Part shown: positions 1 through 3,679 of the stretch, piece after piece
Layout of the letters: every line of letters begins with the position of its first letter
How positions within the stretch are numbered: position 1 is the first letter of the stretch
Source: an uncultured Labedella sp.
GTDB lineage: Bacteria > Actinomycetota > Actinomycetes > Actinomycetales > Microbacteriaceae
Direction of reading: 5' to 3'
Length of the DNA stretch: 6,210 nt
Assembly: GCA_934636065.1 (NCBI GenBank)
Contig: CAKTZW010000118.1
Span: forward strand, 1 to 6,210
The notes under the pieces: model-generated
What the model saw: the letters and a program-made list of their open reading frames with translations, nothing else
What the model was told of the DNA's origin: nothing
Databases searched by the model: none
Made by a program: the position numbers and the translations under genes

Positions 1-213
1 GTCTTCGAGCGCGACGATGGCGCCACCGTCGTGCTGCCGGTCGGGCTCGAGCACGAGCTCCACGCCGTCCGGGCTCTGCGCGGAGACGACGGTGAGCCAG
101 CGGTGCTCCCCCACCGGGACGTCCGCTGCGGTCTGGAAGCCGAGCACGCCCCCGTAGAAGTCGAGAGCCTTCTGCTGGTCGTCGACGAAGATCGAGACGG
201 CTTGGAGCTTCAT
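1..213 (-). CDS. VOC (glyoxalase/bleomycin-resistance fold) family protein, C-terminus beyond window
   Basis: The first 71 codons are visible and read MKLQAVSIFVDDQQKALDFY at the start. This is the first beta-alpha unit of a VOC domain, with the usual 'V.D...ALDFY...LGF' pattern at residues 10-26. A strand 'GVELVLEPD' at 50-58 resembles the end of the first beta-alpha-beta-beta-beta module. The second module lies off the window. Typical VOC enzymes carry a metal-binding His in the first strand; here that region is 'AVSIF', so a canonical metal site is not evident and binding or resistance rather than a specific reaction is the safe reading. The start is supported by a GGAAGG Shine-Dalgarno ending 7 nt upstream. 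The ATG overlaps the TGA of the ArsR gene (ATGA), so the two are co-transcribed and probably translationally coupled. Substrate unknown. The family call is firm, the function is not. Confidence 0.85.
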   Translation of the reverse strand, partial: MKLQAVSIFVDDQQKALDFYGGVLGFQTAADVPVGEHRWLTVVSAQSPDGVELVLEPDRQHDGGAIVALED

Positions 214-491
214 TGCGGCGCCTTCCTGTCGGGCCAACGCTCGGCGATCTGCGCGAGCGGGCCGGTATCGATGGTGTGGAACGTGTAGCGACCCCGCTTC
301 TCGCGATGGACGAGACCGGCGGCCTCGAGGATGTCGAGATGCTGCGAGATCGCCTGGCGCGAGGAGCTCACGCCGTGACGCATGGCGAGCCGCGAGCAGA
401 GCTCGAAGAGCGTCTGCTCCTCGCGATCGCTCAACTCGTCGAGGATGACCCGGCGGGTCGCATCGGCGAGCGCCTTGAAGACGTCGGCCAT
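210..491 (-). CDS. ArsR/SmtB-type winged-helix transcriptional repressor
   Basis: A 93-residue protein opening with the family signature MADVFKALADATRRVILDEL. The helix-turn-helix lies at about 28-61, with 'SSSRQAISQHLDILEAAGLV' (42-61) as recognition-helix region, followed by the beta-hairpin wing 'REKRGRYTFHTI' (63-74). There is one Cys (Cys32) and no ELCVCDL-type metal motif, so this is not an obvious metal sensor. It resembles the subgroup found next to VOC or SRPBCC genes, whose ligand is usually unknown. It overlaps the VOC gene by 4 nt. A perfect inverted repeat sits in its own promoter, so autorepression of the ArsR-VOC operon is likely. The -10 box places the transcription start on the A of the ATG, so the mRNA is probably leaderless. 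No convincing Shine-Dalgarno precedes this start. Length is normal for the family. Confidence 0.92.
   Translation of the reverse strand: MADVFKALADATRRVILDELSDREEQTLFELCSRLAMRHGVSSSRQAISQHLDILEAAGLVHREKRGRYTFHTIDTGPLAQIAERWPDRKAPQ
221..227 (-). promoter_or_regulatory. Shine-Dalgarno of the VOC gene
   Basis: AGGAAGG on the minus strand, 7 nt before the ATG at 213 and inside the 3' end of the ArsR gene. It allows re-initiation at the ATGA overlap. Confidence 0.7.
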
Positions 492-497
492 GCCCCG

Positions 498-528
498 AGT
501 ATAGGCAAGCCGTCACTTGCCTATCAAG
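498..528 (-). promoter_or_regulatory. Promoter of the ArsR-VOC operon (probably leaderless)
   Basis: On the minus strand TTGATA (528-523) is a 5/6 match to the -35 consensus and TATACT (503-498) a good -10. The spacer is long at 19 bp. Six bases separate the -10 from the ATG at 491, so transcription would start on the initiator A. Confidence 0.7.
501..524. promoter_or_regulatory. Probable ArsR operator: perfect 9-bp inverted repeat
   Basis: ATAGGCAAG (501-509) and its exact reverse complement CTTGCCTAT (516-524) are separated by 6 bp. The dyad covers the whole -35/-10 spacer and touches both boxes, which is where a repressor would exclude RNA polymerase. Size and position suit an ArsR-family dimer. 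That this ArsR binds it is inferred from position. Confidence 0.75.
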
Positions 529-545
529 ACATCACGATGCGACCG

Positions 546-896
546 TCACTCCGTCCGGGGAGTGATCGACTCGACGAAGGCGCGCGCCTCATCGATCACG
601 GAGCGCCAGCGCTCGGCACCGAGCGCCGGGGAGAGCTCGATCCACTCGCGCAGGTCGTTGCCGCGCATCCGCATCCGCTCCCCGGCGCCCTCCGCGACGA
701 GCTCGTCGATCCGGCCGCTCGGGATCTTCACCACGACGGCGCCCTCGTGCGCGACGAACGCGTACACCTTGCCGCGCACCCGCAGCCCCTCGGTGCCGAA
801 CATCGGACCGATGTCGGTGTCGGGCAGCCTGAGGTGCTCCTGCGCGATCGGATCGAAGAGGTCGTGCGCCCGCGCCATCGCGTCTCGGTCCACCAT
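546..896 (-). CDS. TfoX/Sxy N-terminal-domain-like protein
   Basis: A 116-residue protein. 'MFGTEGLRVRGKVYAFVAHE' (32-51) followed by 'VVVKIPSGRIDELVAEG' (54-70) matches the TfoX N-terminal domain pattern: MFG, then a glycine-rich strand pair, then 'vKlp..r..el'. 'DLREWIEL' (81-88) and a C-terminal helix with Trp97 and 'EARAFVES' (103-110) complete the small alpha/beta domain. There is no second (C-terminal TfoX) domain. TfoX/Sxy controls competence in gammaproteobacteria, but stand-alone N-domain proteins are common in actinobacteria and have no assigned role, so competence should not be inferred. The ATG at 896 is chosen because TAGCGT lies exactly 6 nt upstream, fitting a leaderless start; a purine stretch further upstream is too distant to be a good Shine-Dalgarno. 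It ends 54 nt before the ArsR gene, which has its own promoter. Confidence 0.85.
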   Translation of the reverse strand: MVDRDAMARAHDLFDPIAQEHLRLPDTDIGPMFGTEGLRVRGKVYAFVAHEGAVVVKIPSGRIDELVAEGAGERMRMRGNDLREWIELSPALGAERWRSVIDEARAFVESITPRTE

Positions 897-902
897 GACC
901 GA

Positions 903-931
903 ACGCTACCCTTTCCGCCCTCGCGAGTCAT
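903..931 (-). promoter_or_regulatory. Putative promoter of the TfoX-like gene (leaderless type)
   Basis: ATGACT (931-926; 4/6 to TTGACA), a 17-bp spacer, then TAGCGT (908-903) and 6 nt to the ATG. The -35 overlaps the left arm of the inverted repeat at 918-944. The same -10 hexamer with the same spacing precedes the helicase gene. Confidence 0.5.
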
Positions 932-944
932 CGCCTCGCGAGGG
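918..944. repeat. Perfect 10-bp inverted repeat built from two CTCGCGAG palindromes
   Basis: CCCTCGCGAG (918-927) and CTCGCGAGGG (935-944) are exact reverse complements with a 7-bp spacer. Each arm also contains the self-complementary octamer CTCGCGAG, so the element is at once an inverted repeat and a direct repeat (17-bp period) of a palindrome. It lies upstream of the TfoX-like gene over its putative -35 and about 140 bp upstream of the cupin gene. A paired regulator-binding site is the natural reading; no regulator can be named. Confidence 0.65.
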
Positions 945-949
945 AATCT

Positions 950-990
950 CAAACCGTCCGCGATCGGATTGCGGACCAGCGGCCGGTTTG
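950..990. repeat. Nested inverted repeats upstream of the cupin gene
   Basis: An outer pair CAAACCG (950-956)/CGGTTTG (984-990) encloses an inner pair GTCCGC (956-961)/GCGGAC (971-976) with a 9-nt loop and a 7-nt asymmetric bulge. It could fold in RNA or bind protein. No poly-U follows, so it is not a classical terminator. The rest of the 897-1082 gap shows no gene and no clear -10 box for the cupin. Confidence 0.4.
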
Positions 991-1070
991 CGACCCACCG
1001 CCACGTCACTCGCCAGAGTGGACACCATGACGACCAGATCCCCGTCCTCCGAACACGTCACGACTCGATC

Positions 1071-1075
1071 GGAGG
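1071..1075 (+). promoter_or_regulatory. Shine-Dalgarno that fixes the cupin start
   Basis: GGAGG followed by a 7-nt spacer and GTG at 1083. It selects this GTG over the next in-frame GTG at 1089 and over more distant upstream reading. Confidence 0.75.
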
Positions 1076-1082
1076 CCCGATC

Positions 1083-1487
1083 GTGATCGTGCAGCGCCGC
1101 GGCGAGGATCACCACGACTGGTCGCTCTACGCCGGTCGCGACCAGGTCGGCATCGAGTGGTACTTCCGTCACCTCACGAAGCTGCAGACATCCGTGATGC
1201 TCTACCACCTCGAACCGGGAGCGTCGGAGGGCGAGCACCTCCACCTCGAGGGCGACGACGCCAGCTGCTCTCCCGACAGCGAGGACGAGATGTACATCGT
1301 CATCTCGGGCGAGATCGTCATCACCGTGGACGATGAACGGGAGACCCTCCGCTCCGGAGACGCGGTGTACGTTCCGGCCGGGCGCCCGCACGGCGCCGTC
1401 AACGAGTCGGACACCCCCGCCGAACTCGTGCTCCTCTTCGGCCCGCCGAGCGGCAATCCGCTTCAGTCCCCGAAGAACGAGCACTGA
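1083..1487 (+). CDS. Single-domain cupin protein
   Basis: A 134-residue protein from GTG 1083, chosen for the GGAGG 7 nt upstream. The open frame continues much further upstream, but that part lies antisense to the ArsR and TfoX-like genes and is not cupin-like. Cupin motif 1 is visible as the His pair H52-L-H54, then E69 followed by G76 (E-x6-G, 'EMYIVISG'). Motif 2 is textbook: 'GDAVYVPAGRPHGAVN' (92-107) with P98, G100, H103 and N107. H52, H54, E69 and H103 are the expected metal ligands, so a metal-binding beta-barrel is likely. Between H54 and E69 is an acidic insert, 'LEGDDASCSPDSED', longer than the 3-4 residues of the standard motif. Substrate and reaction cannot be assigned; sugar, dioxygenase or sensory roles all occur in the fold. 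Its 3' end is 3 nt from a convergent operon. Confidence 0.88.
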   Translation: MIVQRRGEDHHDWSLYAGRDQVGIEWYFRHLTKLQTSVMLYHLEPGASEGEHLHLEGDDASCSPDSEDEMYIVISGEIVITVDDERETLRSGDAVYVPAGRPHGAVNESDTPAELVLLFGPPSGNPLQSPKNEH

Positions 1488-1490
1488 GGT

Positions 1491-2498
1491 CTAGCGGTTC
1501 CGCTCCGACTGGCGGCCGCTCCGGGACCCGCCGACCTCCTCGGGCAGCTCGTCCACCGGGATGACGACGACGTCCTGGAGCTTCCAGTCGAGAGCGATGA
1601 GCGCGTCGCGCGCCGCCGTGAGGTCGTCGAGCGACACCTTCCCGCGCCGCGGCACGACGAAGGCCTCGGCGTGGAAGACGTGGCCCTGGTCCCGCATGCG
1701 GACCCCTGCGTCCTCCACCCACCTCAGCGACCGCAGGCGGTCGGTGACCTGGCGGCCGAGCGGATGCGGCTTGCCGTCGTCGAACGTCGTCGCTCGCGAG
1801 TCCATGAGATCGGTGATGGCCGCGCGCACGTTCTTGACGCCGTCCCACGTGATGCTCGCGGCGATGAAGATCGCGGCCGCGCCGTCGAGCCACCAGAGTC
1901 CGAGACCGATCCCCGCGACGCCGACGATCGACCCCGCGGCCGTCTGCCAGTCGGCCTTGTTCATGTCGGCGTCCGCGTAGAGGACCTTGTCGTGGAGCTC
2001 CTTCGCGAGGGCCATCTTCCGCCGCCCGAAGTAGATCGGCAGCGGGATGGTGAGCGCCATCACGCCCATCATCAGCCAGCCGAGCCACACGACGTTGCCG
2101 AAGAGCTCGACCGAGCCGATCGGCGGATGCTCCCCTGCGATGAGACCGGCCGCCGAGTCCACGATCAGGTAGGCGCCCATGGTGAAGAGGGCGACGCCGG
2201 CGACGAGATGCGCGACGCCGACGGAGCGATGGAAGCCGTACGGGTTCCGCATCGTCGGGCGGCGGTTGACGATGCGGACGGCGATGAGGAAGGCGAGTGG
2301 CGGTGCCAGCGAGAGCATGTCCTCGATCCACGCCGCCTTCATCGCCTGCGAGTTGCCGAGCACGAGGTACACGAGGGCGATCGTGATCACGAGGAAGACG
2401 AGCGTCGCCCACTCGATGCGGATGGAGGCGCGCAGCACCTCCGCCTGCCGCTCGGGCAACTCGGTCCGCCCGAAACGGGTCTTCGCCTTCAGCCTCAC
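1491..2498 (-). CDS. Cation-diffusion-facilitator-type membrane transporter
   Basis: A 335-residue protein from GTG 2498, where GTGA overlaps the stop of the upstream lipoprotein gene and GAGGGGG lies 7 nt before. A longer frame begins at 2651, but that part is inside the lipoprotein gene. About six membrane segments can be drawn (roughly 28-48, 57-77, 93-117, 133-157, 186-203, 205-220), then a cytoplasmic CDF-type C-terminal domain (about 245-315, ending 'DWKLQDVVVIPV'). 'NPYGFHRS' (85-92) matches the loop before TM3 in CDF proteins, and 'LYADADMNKADW' (173-184) precedes TM5. In the usual alignment the TM5 site HxxxD becomes M179xxxD183 and the TM2 site falls at 'EDMLSLAPP' (59-67) without the normal pair, so the canonical zinc site is not evident. 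Substrate is therefore open. CDF proteins normally export divalent metals by proton antiport. Coupling to a binding-protein lobe is unusual. Confidence 0.83.
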   Translation of the reverse strand: MRLKAKTRFGRTELPERQAEVLRASIRIEWATLVFLVITIALVYLVLGNSQAMKAAWIEDMLSLAPPLAFLIAVRIVNRRPTMRNPYGFHRSVGVAHLVAGVALFTMGAYLIVDSAAGLIAGEHPPIGSVELFGNVVWLGWLMMGVMALTIPLPIYFGRRKMALAKELHDKVLYADADMNKADWQTAAGSIVGVAGIGLGLWWLDGAAAIFIAASITWDGVKNVRAAITDLMDSRATTFDDGKPHPLGRQVTDRLRSLRWVEDAGVRMRDQGHVFHAEAFVVPRRGKVSLDDLTAARDALIALDWKLQDVVVIPVDELPEEVGGSRSGRQSERNR

Positions 2499-2989
2499 GT
2501 CTGTTCCCCCTCGCCCTCGAGCAGGAACCGTTCGAGCTCGACGAGGAACGCGTTCTCCCCCATCGGGGTGAGCATCACGTGCTTCGCCGTCTTCCCCTCG
2601 GGGTTCACCGACTCGGCGTACGGCTGCGTCATCGCGGCCTTCGACGTCCACGGCGTCGTGTCGGTGAAGCCGCCGATCACGAGGTCGAGCTGCCGCCGTT
2701 CGAGCGCGTACGCGAGGTCGGCCTCACCGCCCTCCGTCCACTCGATGTCCGCGCCGAGGTTCTCGGCGAACTCCTCCACGAGGTCCACCTCGGTGCCCTC
2801 GGGGGCACCGGCGCCGTCCGTCTCCGTCCATGGCGCGCTCTCCGCGACGCCGACGCGCAGGGTCCCGCCGGTGACGCGATCGAGGGTGCCGTCGGGGTCG
2901 GCGGGGATCGAGAGGCCGCAGCCGACAAGGGCGACTGCCGCCACCAGTGCGGTCAGCGCGGAAGCCGTCGAGCGGAGGAGCGTGCCCAT
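2495..2989 (-). CDS. Single-lobe family-3 solute-binding lipoprotein
   Basis: A 164-residue protein. Residues 1-24 are a lipoprotein signal peptide: Arg6, a hydrophobic run at 11-22 and the lipobox L-V-G-C24, so the mature protein is anchored outside the membrane. Residues 40-124 follow the first lobe of amino-acid-type binding proteins: 'GGTLRVGVAESAPW' (41-54), 'GTEVDLVEEFAENLGADIEW' (65-84), 'ALERRQLDLVIGGFTDTTPW' (95-114) and 'MTQPY' (120-124). A full protein would next have a second lobe of about 90 residues; here the chain goes straight to 'HVMLTPMGENAFLVELERFL' (137-156), which looks like the C-terminal return into lobe 1. The reading frame is clean, so this is a compact form rather than a broken gene. 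No permease or ATPase gene is adjacent; it is coupled to a CDF-type transporter. The ATG at 2989 is 6 nt after TATGGT, suggesting leaderless translation; GGAGG abuts the ATG, too close to act as a Shine-Dalgarno. Ligand unknown. Confidence 0.82.
   Translation of the reverse strand: MGTLLRSTASALTALVAAVALVGCGLSIPADPDGTLDRVTGGTLRVGVAESAPWTETDGAGAPEGTEVDLVEEFAENLGADIEWTEGGEADLAYALERRQLDLVIGGFTDTTPWTSKAAMTQPYAESVNPEGKTAKHVMLTPMGENAFLVELERFLLEGEGEQT
2506..2512 (-). promoter_or_regulatory. Shine-Dalgarno deciding the transporter start
   Basis: GAGGGGG on the minus strand ends 7 nt before GTG 2498, within the last codons of the upstream lipoprotein gene. It supports initiation at the GTGA overlap. 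Confidence 0.75.
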
Positions 2990-2995
2990 CCTCCG

Positions 2996-3025
2996 ACCAT
3001 ACCGAGGAGGGCGCCGCCGGTTCGA
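2996..3025 (-). promoter_or_regulatory. Putative promoter of the lipoprotein-transporter operon
   Basis: TATGGT (3001-2996) is 6 nt before the ATG at 2989, placing the start of transcription on the initiator A. A weak -35 candidate, TCGAAC (3025-3020), lies 18 bp further upstream. The 106-bp gap 2990-3095 is shared with a divergent gene. Confidence 0.5.
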
Positions 3026-3060
3026 GCAGCGTCTCCGGATTCCTCGCGCGGGGGACACGG

Positions 3061-3089
3061 TTGCCCGAGCGCCGCCACCCCGCAAGACT
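3061..3089 (+). promoter_or_regulatory. Putative promoter of the small membrane protein gene
   Basis: TTGCCC (3061-3066), a 17-bp spacer, then AAGACT (3084-3089) and 6 nt to the ATG at 3096. The -10 keeps the key A (second base) and T (last base) but not the first T, so it is weaker than the others. Confidence 0.4.
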
Positions 3090-3095
3090 CGGTGC

Positions 3096-3329
3096 ATGCA
3101 GGAGATGGAGCCCTTCGAGCGCACCCGGTCGTGGGGCCTCCTCGCGTGGCTTGCGGCGCTGTTGATCGGAAGCGTCGGCGTCGGAGTGTGTCTCGCCTTC
3201 GGCTTCACCTGGTGGCCGATCCTCCTCCTCGCCGTGCCACTCGTCGGGATCGCCCTCACCCTGACGTTCCGCTCGATCCGCGATCAGCGGGGCGGGCACA
3301 TCCCCGATGACGACGACGGGGCCGCATGA
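3096..3329 (+). CDS. Small two-helix membrane protein
   Basis: A 77-residue protein starting MQEMEPFERTRSWG. Two hydrophobic segments are clear, about 14-36 and 38-58, joined by a very short turn (FGFTWWP). Arg at 9 and 11 precedes the first helix, and a short basic segment (59-65, with R59, R62, R65) followed by an acidic tail DDDD (71-74) closes the chain. Both ends are probably cytoplasmic. I do not recognise a named family; small actinobacterial membrane proteins of this shape are usually hypothetical. ATG 3096 is preferred because of the upstream promoter-like spacing. ATG 3105 is the alternative, but its GGAG directly abuts it. The stop overlaps the ATG of the DUF2071 remnant (ATGA), so the two formed an operon. 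Confidence 0.7.
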   Translation: MQEMEPFERTRSWGLLAWLAALLIGSVGVGVCLAFGFTWWPILLLAVPLVGIALTLTFRSIRDQRGGHIPDDDDGAA

Positions 3330-3592
3330 CCGATCCCACGCCGGCGGAACCGATCGCGCCGGCGGAACCGATCGCGCCGTCCGCCCGGCCGCTGCCGGGC
3401 AGACGGATCCTCTCCCAGCGCTGGAGCGACGTCACCTTCCTGCACTGGCGGGTGAACGCGGCGGCCGTCGCGCCGCTGCTGCCGCGCGGAGCACGTCCCG
3501 ACGAGTTCGACGGGGACGCGTGGGACTCGGTCCTCTTCTCCCCCGGCGTCGACACCGTCTTCTCGGTGCCACGCCCCCTCCACACTCCGTGA
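3326..3592 (+). pseudogene. 5' remnant of a DUF2071 (YqjF-like) gene
   Basis: Eighty-eight codons. Residues 31-66 contain 'QRWSDVTFLHWRVNAAAVAP' (31-50), then 'LLPRGARPDEFDGDAW' (51-66), which is the start of the DUF2071 domain. Intact members run to roughly 220-250 residues and continue after this Trp with a conserved 'VGLIPF'-like strand. Here similarity stops abruptly at Trp66 (codon 3521-3523). It is followed by 22 unrelated residues and a stop inside the palindrome at 3575-3661. I could not find the missing part in the other two forward frames, so this looks like a deletion or replacement rather than a simple frameshift. The N-terminal 30 residues include a duplicated PAEPIA segment. The start overlaps the upstream gene by ATGA, consistent with an originally functional coupled gene. 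DUF2071 has no firmly established function. It may still be translated as a short protein. Confidence 0.72.
3339..3379 (+). repeat. 18-bp direct tandem repeat, about 2.3 copies
   Basis: The unit CCGGCGGAACCGATCGCG occurs at 3341-3358 and 3359-3376 without mismatch, with partial extension on both sides. It is in frame and duplicates the hexapeptide PAEPIA near the N-terminus of the DUF2071 remnant. This is probably replication slippage. Confidence 0.85.
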
Positions 3593-3661
3593 GGTGTCGC
3601 CTTTCGGTCCCATCCCGCCCCTGGAAGGAACGAAACGCGACACCTCACGAGGGTGGAGGGG
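3575..3661. repeat. Long imperfect palindrome (hairpin-forming) before the helicase gene
   Basis: The left arm 3575-3600 and right arm 3637-3661 pair over 24 bp with one mismatch and one bulged base. The outer stem is CCCCTCCAC/GTGGAGGGG and the core is the 12-bp GTGAGGTGTCGC (3589-3600)/GCGACACCTCAC (3637-3648). After one C-C mismatch the stem continues with TTTCG/CGAAA (3602-3606/3631-3635). The left arm carries the stop codon of the DUF2071 remnant; the right arm ends 6 bp before the helicase -10 box. No T-run follows. It may be a terminator without a U-tract, a small palindromic mobile or REP-like element, or a control site. Confidence 0.8.
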
Positions 3662-3667
3662 AGCGAC

Positions 3668-3673
3668 TAGCGT
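3668..3673 (+). promoter_or_regulatory. Putative -10 box of the helicase gene (leaderless type)
   Basis: TAGCGT is exactly 6 nt before GTG 3680. No Shine-Dalgarno is visible, which supports leaderless initiation. The expected -35 position, about 3645-3650, lies in the right arm of the palindrome and shows no good consensus. Confidence 0.5.
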
Positions 3674-3679
3674 CGTAGG

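Noticed and set aside
546..896. Competence regulator assignment for the TfoX-like protein
   Set aside because: Only the N-terminal domain is present and no competence genes are nearby, so the family name does not support that role here.
213..1082. Upstream extension of the cupin reading frame
   Set aside because: This part is antisense to the ArsR and TfoX-like genes and has no domain-like sequence. The GTG with GGAGG at 1071 is the real start.
1484..1495. Intergenic terminator between the convergent cupin and transporter genes
   Set aside because: Only 3 nt separate the stop codons and no hairpin with a T-run is visible at the junction.
2499..2651. N-terminal extension of the transporter to the ATG at 2651
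   Set aside because: Highly charged and entirely within the lipoprotein gene. The GTG at 2498 has a good Shine-Dalgarno and a GTGA overlap.
1671..3095. Long plus-strand frame running into the small membrane protein
   Set aside because: It lies opposite the transporter and lipoprotein genes and shows charged low-complexity sequence. Only the part after 3096 looks like a protein.
2990..3095. Shared operator between the divergent lipoprotein and membrane-protein genes
   Set aside because: No convincing dyad was found, and the CG-rich partial matches are what composition alone would give.
2990..3259. N-terminal extension of the binding lipoprotein
   Set aside because: It is Arg-rich and overlaps the divergent membrane-protein gene. 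The signal peptide and lipobox require a start at 2989.
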